Shown here: positions 8,682 through 16,354 of the stretch, one piece after another
Position numbering within the stretch: position 1 is the first letter of the stretch
How the letters are laid out: each line of letters begins with the position of its first letter
NCBI GenBank assembly: GCA_963775125.1
Contig: CAVZHQ010000003.1
Location: 124,001 to 188,000, forward strand
DNA: 64,000 nt
From: JAHECQ01 sp963775125
GTDB lineage: Bacteria > Actinomycetota > Acidimicrobiia > Acidimicrobiales > SZUA-35
Direction of reading: 5' to 3'
Notes under the pieces: model-generated
Told to the model about the DNA's origin: nothing
What the model saw: only the letters and a program-made list of their open reading frames with translations
The model's database searches: none
Position numbers and translations under genes: made by a program

Positions 8682-9346
8682 GGGGCGACGGGCTCGGGCG
8701 AAGGCCGTGTCCCGCAGGTGGCGTAGGCCACAACCGCTCCGAGCGCAGCCAACACGATGGGGAGTCCCGGCCGAGTGAGAGGAAGCGAAATCATGGCGAT
8801 GACCAGTCCGCTTCCCGCCGCCACCCGTCCTGGCCGAGTCTTGAGCGCGGGCATCAGCAGGGCAACGAATCCTGCGGGGAACGCGGCGTCGAGCCCGAGC
8901 GCGGCGGGGTCGCCGATCGCACCGCCGCCAAGCGCTCCCACCAGCGTGCCCAGATTCCAGAACACGAACACCGAGACACCACTGGCCCAGAACGCAGGCT
9001 CGACATCCTCGGGCCGACGCTGACCCACCGCCACCGCCGCCGATTCGTCGATCGTCAGCTGAGCAGCGACCGCGCGCTTCGCCAACGAGCCGTTGATGTG
9101 GGCCGACATCGTCATGCCGTAGAAGGCATTGCGAGCGCCGAGCAGGAGTGCCGATCCGATGGCGGTCGCCGGGTCGCCGCCGCTTCCGGCGATGCTCACG
9201 GCGACGAACTGCGATGCCCCGGTGAACACCAGGAGCGAGATGGCACAGGCCTGCGCCACCGAGAGCCCCGTCGTTGTGGCCAGCACGCCGAACGCAACGC
9301 CGAACACCCCGGTCGCGGCACCGATGACCAGCGCGTCGCGCGGCAT
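8678..9346 (-). CDS. azlC: AzlC-family large subunit of branched-chain amino acid exporter
   Basis: 222 residues starting at the ATG at 9346 (MPRDALVIGAATGVFGVAFG); the frame is open another 28 codons upstream, but those residues are not hydrophobic and do not look like part of the family. The family core LLVFTGASQFVAVSIAGSGG and ARNAFYGMTMSAHI is present, with multiple membrane helices. It forms the main channel of the AzlCD exporter with the small subunit encoded immediately after it. The 95-base gap to the divergent ferredoxin gene must hold both promoters. Confidence 0.87.
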   Translation of the reverse strand: MPRDALVIGAATGVFGVAFGVLATTTGLSVAQACAISLLVFTGASQFVAVSIAGSGGDPATAIGSALLLGARNAFYGMTMSAHINGSLAKRAVAAQLTIDESAAVAVGQRRPEDVEPAFWASGVSVFVFWNLGTLVGALGGGAIGDPAALGLDAAFPAGFVALLMPALKTRPGRVAAGSGLVIAMISLPLTRPGLPIVLAALGAVVAYATCGTRPSPEPVAP

Positions 9347-9441
9347 ACGTTCGTTGGAGCACGGTCGGCAGAGTAACGTTGGGACTCGCCGTGCCCAACG
9401 CGGCCCGAACGTCAGCAGAACCGTAACCAAGAGGACCCACC

Positions 9442-9639
9442 ATGAAGATCCAGGTTGATTCCGACAAGTGCGAGGGCCACAACCGCTGCTACTCGATTGC
9501 CCCTGACCTGTTCGATGTCGACGACTACGGCTACGCCACGGCCGCCGGCGACGGAATTGTGCCGGACGGTATGCAGGAGAAGGCCCAACTGGCGGCCGAC
9601 AACTGCCCCGAGTACGCCATCACGATCACCGAGAGCTGA
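9442..9639 (+). CDS. [3Fe-4S]-type ferredoxin, P450 partner
   Basis: 65 residues. Cluster ligands are visible as C10-x2-H13-x2-C16 and C55-P56: the second position of the usual CxxCxxC is a histidine. This CxxHxxC...CP pattern is typical of the small ferredoxins that serve actinobacterial P450s and usually hold a [3Fe-4S] cluster. It starts at ATG 9442 after AAGAGGA and lies four bases before the P450 gene at 9644, so the two are almost certainly one transcript and one electron-transfer pair. The electron donor is probably a ferredoxin reductase; the reductase fusion at 16355 is a candidate. Confidence 0.92.
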   Translation: MKIQVDSDKCEGHNRCYSIAPDLFDVDDYGYATAAGDGIVPDGMQEKAQLAADNCPEYAITITES

Positions 9640-9643
9640 GCAC

Positions 9644-10891
9644 GTGGCGGGCAGCGATGCAGCAGCCGACGAGGTGACCGTTCCGCTCACCCCGGCGGTC
9701 GAGGACTGGACGACCGACTACGACATCTTCGATGCCGAGTACATCACTGACCCGTACCCGATCTGGGCCGATATGCGAGGCGAATGCCCGGTGGCCCAAA
9801 CCGATCGTTGGGGCGGCTCGTTCCTGCCGACCCGCTACGAAGACGTCGTCGAGTTGGCCCGCATGGTCCCGGTCCTGTCGAGCCACGATCCCATCGTCGT
9901 CCGCCCGCCTGAAGGCCAGCAGGTGATCGGGAGCAGCGGCTATCACACGGTCAACGCTCCTCCCATCAGCGCGGATCCGCCGGTACACACCTGGTCGCGG
10001 CGGCTGATCCTGCCGGCGTTCGCGCCACGGGCAGTCGAGGCCCACGAGACGTACACCCGCGCGCTTGCCGGCCGGCTGGTCGACGGATTCATCGCCGATG
10101 GCAGGGTCGATGGCGCCCAGCAGTACGCCCAGCAGATCCCGCCGCGGGTCATCGCCCACCTCCTTGGCGTTGACGAGGGTCGGGCCGAAGAGTTCACCGA
10201 CTGGGTACGCGGCGTGCTCGAGATCGGGTTGTCCAACCCGGCGGTACGCGCCGCGTCGCGGGAGAAGATCATGAACTTCTTCGCCGGGGAGGTAGCCGAT
10301 CGACGGGCCAACCCCAAGGACGATCTGATCAGCGAGCTGATGGCAGCCGAGATCGATGGGGAGCCGGTCTCCGACGAGCACATCATCGGCACCTGCAACC
10401 TCATGTTGGTAGCCGGCATCGACACCACCTGGAGTTCCATCGGCTCTGCCTTGTGGCACTTGGCCACTCACGACGACGATCGTCGGCGGATCGCGGCCGA
10501 TCTCGCACTCCTGCCGACGGCTGTCGAGGAGTTCCTGCGGGCCTATTCGCCGGTGACGATGGCTCGTGTGGTCAGTGAGGAGACCGAGTTCAAGGGCTGT
10601 CCCATGCACGTGGGTGACAAGGTCCTCATGAACTTCCCTGCGGCCAATCGTGATCCGGAGGTCTTCGAGAACCCCGACTTCGTCGACATCGACCGGCAGC
10701 GCAATCGCCACATCGCGTTCGGGGTGGGCATTCACCGCTGCGCCGGCTCCAACCTGGCACGCATGGAGATGGTCGTTGCCCTCGAGGTGTTCCTCACCCG
10801 CATCCCCGAGTTCCGGCTGGAAGATCCTTCCGCGGTGACCTGGGCCGGTGGTCAGGTTCGCGGGCCGCGCCGCCTTCCGCTGGTGTTCTGA
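9644..10891 (+). CDS. Cytochrome P450
   Basis: 415 residues from GTG 9644, four bases after the ferredoxin stop. Soluble class I monooxygenase. Motifs: I-helix AGIDTTWSS (257-265) with acid and threonine for oxygen activation, ExxR as EEFLR (295-299), and haem loop FGVGIHRCAGS with thiolate C366. It closely resembles the frameshifted P450 at 357-1545, which can be aligned from CPVA(H/Q)TDR to the shared ending QVRGPR. The pair with its own ferredoxin suggests hydroxylation of a lipid-like compound, but the substrate cannot be read from sequence. The next gene begins five bases downstream. Confidence 0.95.
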   Translation: MAGSDAAADEVTVPLTPAVEDWTTDYDIFDAEYITDPYPIWADMRGECPVAQTDRWGGSFLPTRYEDVVELARMVPVLSSHDPIVVRPPEGQQVIGSSGYHTVNAPPISADPPVHTWSRRLILPAFAPRAVEAHETYTRALAGRLVDGFIADGRVDGAQQYAQQIPPRVIAHLLGVDEGRAEEFTDWVRGVLEIGLSNPAVRAASREKIMNFFAGEVADRRANPKDDLISELMAAEIDGEPVSDEHIIGTCNLMLVAGIDTTWSSIGSALWHLATHDDDRRRIAADLALLPTAVEEFLRAYSPVTMARVVSEETEFKGCPMHVGDKVLMNFPAANRDPEVFENPDFVDIDRQRNRHIAFGVGIHRCAGSNLARMEMVVALEVFLTRIPEFRLEDPSAVTWAGGQVRGPRRLPLVF

Positions 10892-10896
10892 GCGTC

Positions 10897-12414
10897 ATGA
10901 CCTGGGCGATGGTCGGTGCGGTGCTTCTGGGGGCACTGATCGTGGGGCTCATCGGCCTGACCATCTGGGATCTGACCCAGAAGAAGCACGCCATCCTCCG
11001 GAACTTTCCGATCATCGGGCACTTCCGGTACCTCCTCGAGAAGGTCGGCCCCGAACTTCGTCAGTACATCGTCACCGACAACGACGAGGAACGTCCGTTC
11101 AGCCGTGACCAGCGGCGATGGGTCTACTCCTCGGCCAAAGGGGTGAACGTGTACTTCGGGTTCGGCACCGACAACCATTTCGACGTCCCCAACTATCCGT
11201 TCATTCGCCATGCGGCCTTCCCCTACGATGTGTCCAACGACGCAAAGACCCATGACCCGACGCAGCTTGCCGCAGCCAAGGTGATCGGCGAATGGCGCAA
11301 CCGCCCCAAGGCCTTCCGGCCGCAGTCGATCGTGAACATCTCGGCAATGAGCTTCGGCTCACTCTCGCCCGCAGCCATCACTGCGTTGAACCGGGGAGCC
11401 CAGCTCGCCGGCTGCATGCACAACACCGGTGAGGGCGGCATCAGCCAGTACCACCGAAGCGGTGGCGACCTGATCTACCAACTGGGCACCGGTTATTTCG
11501 GGGCGCGTGACGACAAGGGCCAGTTCTCGCTCGATCGGCTGTTGCAGACCCTCGAGGGGGCTCCGGTCAAAGCCATCGAGGTCAAGCTCAGTCAGGGAGC
11601 CAAGCCGGGACTGGGCGGCGTCCTTCCAGCGGCCAAAGTCTCCGCAGAGATCGCCGCAGCCCGCGGCGTTCCCGTCGGCATCACCGTGGCCAGCCCGGCT
11701 CGCCACAGTCAGTTCGACAACGTGCCCGAGATGGTCGACTTCATCGAGCGTCTGGCCGATGCGACCGGCCTGCCGGTCGGCATCAAGAGCGCCGTAGGAG
11801 AGCGGGGCTTCTGGTCCGAGCTGGCGGACCACATGAACGAGACGGGACGCGGCCCCGACTTCATCACCATCGACGGGGGAGAGGGTGGCACGGGCGCAGC
11901 CCCCTTGGCCTTCACCGATCACGTGGCGCTTCCCTTCCGAGCCGGCTTCGCCGAGGTGTACCGAGCGTTCGCGGCCCGCGACATGCACCAAAAGGTCGTC
12001 TGGATCGGGTCGGGTCGCTTGGGTTTCCCCGCCGACGCGCTGGTCGCGTTGTCGCTCGGCGCCGACATGATCAACGTTGCTCGAGAGGCGATGCTCGCCG
12101 TCGGCTGCATCCAGGCCCAAAAGTGTCACACCGACCATTGCCCGACCGGCGTCGCCACCCAGAACAAGCGGCTGGCTCGCGGGCTCGATCCCGCCGACAA
12201 GTCCGTCAGGGTGTCCCGCTACATCGGTGAACTCCGCCAGGAACTGAACAAGCTGGCGCATGCGTGCGGGGTTGCTCACCCGGCGCTGGTCCCCAACGAC
12301 GCCGTCGAGTTGGCCGTCGAGGGCGAGTGCCTGCAGCCGCTCTGGCAGGCCTATGGCTATGACCCGACGTGGGAGCGCTTGTCGGCCGACCAGCGGTCCG
12401 CGCTCGTCCGATAG
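10897..12414 (+). CDS. FMN-binding glutamate synthase family protein
   Basis: 505 residues. A single N-terminal membrane helix (residues 4-25) precedes the FMN-binding TIM barrel of the large glutamate synthase subunit: VNISAMSFGSLS near 148-160, GEGGISQYH, ITIDGGEGGTGAAP, and the iron-sulfur loop GCIQAQKCHTDHCPTG with C-x5-C-x4-C. It lacks the glutaminase and C-terminal beta-helix domains of true GltB, so it belongs to the stand-alone FMN family whose substrate is unknown. Close coupling to the ferredoxin-P450 pair (five-base gap) suggests it may exchange electrons with them. It ends 17 bases before the convergent TauE-like gene. Confidence 0.88.
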   Translation: MTWAMVGAVLLGALIVGLIGLTIWDLTQKKHAILRNFPIIGHFRYLLEKVGPELRQYIVTDNDEERPFSRDQRRWVYSSAKGVNVYFGFGTDNHFDVPNYPFIRHAAFPYDVSNDAKTHDPTQLAAAKVIGEWRNRPKAFRPQSIVNISAMSFGSLSPAAITALNRGAQLAGCMHNTGEGGISQYHRSGGDLIYQLGTGYFGARDDKGQFSLDRLLQTLEGAPVKAIEVKLSQGAKPGLGGVLPAAKVSAEIAAARGVPVGITVASPARHSQFDNVPEMVDFIERLADATGLPVGIKSAVGERGFWSELADHMNETGRGPDFITIDGGEGGTGAAPLAFTDHVALPFRAGFAEVYRAFAARDMHQKVVWIGSGRLGFPADALVALSLGADMINVAREAMLAVGCIQAQKCHTDHCPTGVATQNKRLARGLDPADKSVRVSRYIGELRQELNKLAHACGVAHPALVPNDAVELAVEGECLQPLWQAYGYDPTWERLSADQRSALVR

Positions 12415-12431
12415 CCCTTCACCCGTCAAGC

Positions 12432-13155
12432 TCACCCAGCCAGGACCTTCCCCATGGCGAGGATGGCGGCGGCGGCACAGATCGACAGGACCGCCTTGCG
12501 GATACGGTCGTCGAACCAGGAGGCGAAGCGGGGAGCGATCAGCGAACCGGCAACGGCGAACGGAACCAGCGCCGCACCGGTCTGGACGTCAGTGCGGGAG
12601 AGATCGCCGGTGATCGCCAGCAGAACCAGGCTGATGGGGGCGCCCGTGAGCATGATGAGCGAGATGGTCGACCGCAGCCGCTGCCCAGTCTCGTGTTGGT
12701 AGAGCAGGCCGAGCGGTGGGCCGCCGATGCCGATGGCCGTGCCGAAGAGGGCGGAGATTCCGCCGACCGCCAGCATGGTCGGCACGTTTCGAGGCAGTCG
12801 AGGGGCCCACAAGCTGCAGTGCGACGGCGACCAGCACCACCATGCCGCCGCCGAGGGCCAGGGTCGAACGGTCGGCCATGCCCAGCAGGACGAGACCCCC
12901 GACGAGGCCCGGGATGCGGCCGGCCGACAGCCAGCCGACCTCGCGGTAGTCGGCCCCTCCGAAGTTCTTGTAAGCGTTCAGGAAGGTGATCGGCAGGCTC
13001 ACGACCAGGATGCTTTGGGGCATCAACGCCGGCTCGACCATCACCAGCACGGGAAAGGCGATCACGATCATCCCGAACCCGATGCAACCCTGCACAACGG
13101 CGCCGACCAACAAGGCGACGGCCACGAGGGCAAACGCGAGGTCGACGACGTGCAC
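12432..13155 (-). pseudogene. TauE/SafE family anion exporter, one frameshift near base 12800
   Basis: A membrane protein of about 240 residues reconstructed from two frames: GTG 13155 (MHVVDLAFALVAVALLVGAV..) to about 12800, then WAPRLPRNVPTMLAVGG through to KVLAG at 12432. It has the repeated Gxx-rich motifs of TauE/SafE (QGCIGFGMIVIAFPVL; GGISALFGTAIGIGGPP), one in each half, which mark the two inverted repeats of the fold. Members export sulfite, sulfoacetate or other anions. The two halves join at CAGCTTGTGGGCCCC on the minus strand, where one base gained or lost restores the frame. It is divergent from the enoyl-CoA hydratase gene. Confidence 0.8.
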
Positions 13156-13177
13156 TCCGAAACGCTAGACCTTGGGG

Positions 13178-14049
13178 GTGGAAACCCAACAGAACACCTA
13201 CACCCAGATCAGGATGACGGTCGAGAACAAGGTCGCGACCATCACCCTCACTCGCCCGGAACGGTTGAACGCGTTCACCGAGACCATGCAGGCCGAGCTC
13301 CTTGACGCGTTCGACGTGATCGACGGCGACGACGGCATCAGGGCCGTGGTCATCACCGGCGAAGGGCGTGGTTTCTGCGCCGGCGCGGAGCTGGGGGAGT
13401 CGGGCGGCGACACGTTCAACGCCGGTGCTCGTGGCCGGGACACGAGCCGCCCCCACCGCGACGGCGGGGAAGAGTCAGCATGCGCATCTTCGAACTGAAG
13501 AAGCCGATCATCGCCGCCATCAACGGGGCAGCCGTTGGGGTTGGCATCACCATGACGCTCCCGATGGACATTCGGCTCGCCGTCCCCGACGCCAAGATCG
13601 GGTTCGTGTTCGCCCGCCGGGGCATCGTTCCCGAGGCCGTTTCATCCTGGTTCCTCCCGCGGGTCGTCGGCATCTCCAAAGCAACCGAATGGTGCTACTC
13701 GGGACGGGTGTTCAGCGGTGAGGAAGCGGGCTCGGCCGGCCTCGTCACCGTCGTCTCTCCCGACGAACTCCTGCCCCGCGCCTACGCGATCGCCAACGAG
13801 ATCGCCACCCATGCTGCACCGGTCTCGGTCGCGCTCACCCGGCAGATGCTCTGGCGGGGTCTCACCTTCGACCATCCCATGGAATCACACAAGGTCGACT
13901 CCCGAGCCATCCAGGCGTTGGGAGCCATGGCCGACGCGAAGGAAGGCGTCACCAGCTTCCTGGAAAAGCGTGACCCGAAGTGGAGCCTGTCGGTGGCCAA
14001 CGACCTGCCCGACGTGTTCCCCAACTGGAACCCGCCGGACTTCAGCTGA
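13178..14049 (+). pseudogene. Enoyl-CoA hydratase/isomerase, one frameshift near base 13468
   Basis: A crotonase-fold protein of about 290 residues in two frames. The first part (GTG 13178 or ATG 13214; MTVENKVATITLTRPERLNAF) contains the oxyanion loop GRGFCAGAELGE. After about 13468 the frame shifts and continues KKPIIAAINGAAVGVGITMTL, FVFARRGIVPEAVSSWFLPR and ends PPDFS. The break lies in a GGGG run (CGGCGGGGAAGAG); adding one G restores a continuous product, typical of a homopolymer error. Role: hydration of 2-enoyl-CoA or a related beta-oxidation step. Its stop overlaps the next start as ATGA, so the pair is translationally coupled. Confidence 0.85.
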
Positions 14050-14966
14050 TGGACGCCACGGGGAAGGACCTGTTCCACTTCCTGCGGCTGATCCGCCGCC
14101 TGCGCGACCTGGTCGAGCCCTTGGCCGCCAGTGTCTACTTTGCCCCCGAGGTTCATGCTGCATTCGAAGCCCTGGGGTTCGGCCCGAGCAGTGGTGAGTT
14201 CAACGGTGTTCAAGGCCCGAATACGGTTGCCTACGTCACCAGCCGCGGGGCCTGCATGGGCCAAGTGCCGGGCGACGTCATCACCGCCGCGTTCGGGGTG
14301 TTCAGCCCGGCAGCCATTGTTCCCGCCGCGGCGCAAGGGTGGGCCATCGCGGGCCGCGACGACATCCTGGCCGCTCGCCTCGCCGGCCAGCAGGCATTCC
14401 TGCGCCGCGTGTTGCCCTCGTCCGACGCCGAGTTGACCCGCGCGACCGAGCTGCTGACGCAGGCCTCGGCCGGCTGTCAGCACGCAGGTCGGCCGCTCTA
14501 CGCAGGACTCAAGTCCCTCATGGGTCCGACCGGAGACGCCTACGGCGACCTGTGGAAGGTTGCCGACCTCGTTCGGGAGCATCGCGGCGACTGTCATACC
14601 CTGGCATGGGCATCGCACGGCCTCTCGGCCGCCGAGATCATGCTGCTCACCGAACTGTGGTGGGGACTGCCGCGCCGCTCCTACGCGCTCACTCGGGGAT
14701 GGACCACCGAGGAGTACGACCGAGCCGATGCCCGTCTGGCCGACGAAGGCTGGGTCGAGGACGACCAACTCACCGAGTTCGGTCGAGACCTCCGCCGCGA
14801 CATCGAGGAGACCACCGACCTGCTCGAAAGTGACGTGTTCTTCGCCCTCGGCGACGACGTCGTCGAGTTGCTGTCGTTGCTCGAGCCCATGGCCGACGCC
14901 ATCGTCGCCGCCGGCGGCTATCCCCGTTCGGCGTTCAAGACCGAATCGGACCTCGAGGTCTCCTGA
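14049..14966 (+). CDS. SCO6745 family protein
   Basis: 305 residues, starting at the ATG that overlaps the previous stop by one base. The order of conserved blocks (RLRDLVEPLAASVYFAPE, GFFS-like FGVFSPAAIVPAA, REHRGDCHTLAWASHGLS, and a C-terminal winged-helix-like segment WTTEEYDRADARLADEGWV) is that of the actinobacterial SCO6745 family, whose function is unknown. The C-terminal third resembles a MarR-like DNA- or ligand-binding domain. Coupling to an enoyl-CoA hydratase suggests a link with fatty-acid or steroid breakdown. It is followed by a strong bidirectional hairpin. Confidence 0.75.
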   Translation: MDATGKDLFHFLRLIRRLRDLVEPLAASVYFAPEVHAAFEALGFGPSSGEFNGVQGPNTVAYVTSRGACMGQVPGDVITAAFGVFSPAAIVPAAAQGWAIAGRDDILAARLAGQQAFLRRVLPSSDAELTRATELLTQASAGCQHAGRPLYAGLKSLMGPTGDAYGDLWKVADLVREHRGDCHTLAWASHGLSAAEIMLLTELWWGLPRRSYALTRGWTTEEYDRADARLADEGWVEDDQLTEFGRDLRRDIEETTDLLESDVFFALGDDVVELLSLLEPMADAIVAAGGYPRSAFKTESDLEVS

Positions 14967-14982
14967 GGTACGATCGGCCTCT

Positions 14983-15022
14983 GGGTGTGGGCAGGAAGCG
15001 TCGCCCCTTCTTGCCCGCACCC
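14983..15022. terminator. Bidirectional terminator between convergent genes
   Basis: A 16-bp stem (arms 14983-14998 and 15007-15022, all paired, two as G-U) with an 8-base loop sits 16 bases after the SCO6745-family stop and 11 bases from the stop of the convergent acyl-CoA dehydrogenase. Pyrimidine-rich TCCCTCCT follows on the plus strand. Confidence 0.8.
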
Positions 15023-15033
15023 TCCCTCCTGAT

Positions 15034-16290
15034 CTACCGGTAGGAAGCCTGGCTTTCCTTCCAGGTGCCGGTGTCCGAGCGGGGCTCCTTGGGTAGCCCC
15101 AGGACACGTTCGCCCACGATGTTGCGTTGCACTTCGGAGGTTCCCGCGTAGATGGTGCCGGGGCGAGCGATCAGGAAACTGTCGACCCAGTTGGCGGCGG
15201 TGTTGGGTGTGCCGATCGGTGGCCCACCGATCCCGCCCCGGGTGCCCTGACCGAAATCGACCATGGCTTCGGCGCCCAGCAGGTTCACGGCGGCTTCGGT
15301 GACCTCCTGGTGGTAGTGACTCCAGAACAGCTTGCCGATCGAGGCCTCCGGACCAGGTTGCTGACCGTTGAGGTATCGGGTCAGGGCCTGCATGCCCCGG
15401 AAGCGCATGATCTCGACCTTGGTGTGCAGCTTGGCGATGGTCTGGCGCACGAGCGGATCGTCGGCCCTGCCGAGCCGGCGGGCGGTTTCGATGAAGTTGT
15501 TGAGTTCGGCCCGATAGACGAGGGAGGTCGTGGTGGCGCCGACGCCTCGCTCGTAGCCGAGGAGGGTGTTGCCGACGGCCCAGCCGTTGTTGATGCCACC
15601 GAGGACGTTCTCCTTGGGGCAGCGGGCGTCGGTGAAGAACACCTCGTTGAAGTGATCGTCCCGGGCGATGTTGGTGATGGGCCGAATCTCGACACCGGGT
15701 TGTTCCATCGACACGAGCAGGAACGAGATGCCGGCGTGCTTGGCCACGTCGACGTCGGTCCTGGCCAACGTGAAGATCATGTTGGCGGTGTGACCCTGCG
15801 ACGTCCAGATCTTCTGGCCGTTGATGACCCACTCGTCGCCGTCGAGCTCGGCCCGGCAACCCAGGTTGGCGAGGTCGGAGCCCGCGTCGGGCTCGCTGTA
15901 GCCCTGGCACCAGATGTCGGTGCCGTCGAGGATGCGAGGGATGTAGTGCTTCTTCTGCTCCTCGGAACCCCAGGCCAGGATGGTGTTGCCCACCATGCCG
16001 ATGCTGAACCCGTCGTTCGGGCCAGCGGTGGGAACACCTTGCTTGGCGAACTCTTCGTAGAGCATGACGTGCTCGAGATGGCTCAGGCCGGCTCCGCCGT
16101 ACTCGGCGGGCCAGTTGGGAGCGAGCAGGCCGTTGGCCCGCAGGGTCTGGCGCCAGGCAACCTGGAACTCGTAGCGATCCTGACCGACCAACGCGCCGAT
16201 TCCCTTCCAGTCCTTTGGCAGGTTCTCATCGAGGAACGTCCGAATGCGGGCGCGAAAGGTTTCCGTCTCAGCGGGGTAGGTCATGTCCAT
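15034..16290 (-). CDS. Acyl-CoA dehydrogenase family protein
   Basis: 418 residues, full length. A flavoenzyme that makes a 2,3-double bond in an acyl-CoA, first step of beta-oxidation. Seen: N-terminal helical domain (FRARIRTFLDENLPKDW), the FAD-binding stretch YSEPDAGSDLANL with INGQKIWTS, and the C-terminal helical domain with ARPGTIYAGTSEVQRNIVGERVLG. In this subfamily the classical catalytic glutamate position is hard to assign by eye. It resembles the long FadE-type enzymes of actinobacteria that act on steroid or branched side chains. ATG at 16290; another ATG two codons later. Divergent from the reductase fusion 64 bases away. Confidence 0.92.
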   Translation of the reverse strand: MDMTYPAETETFRARIRTFLDENLPKDWKGIGALVGQDRYEFQVAWRQTLRANGLLAPNWPAEYGGAGLSHLEHVMLYEEFAKQGVPTAGPNDGFSIGMVGNTILAWGSEEQKKHYIPRILDGTDIWCQGYSEPDAGSDLANLGCRAELDGDEWVINGQKIWTSQGHTANMIFTLARTDVDVAKHAGISFLLVSMEQPGVEIRPITNIARDDHFNEVFFTDARCPKENVLGGINNGWAVGNTLLGYERGVGATTTSLVYRAELNNFIETARRLGRADDPLVRQTIAKLHTKVEIMRFRGMQALTRYLNGQQPGPEASIGKLFWSHYHQEVTEAAVNLLGAEAMVDFGQGTRGGIGGPPIGTPNTAANWVDSFLIARPGTIYAGTSEVQRNIVGERVLGLPKEPRSDTGTWKESQASYR

Positions 16291-16354
16291 CCCCCGAAAC
16301 TAACCGGCCCCGGCCCATCGTGCATCCGTCCTCGACACGCTACGTTCCCTGTGC

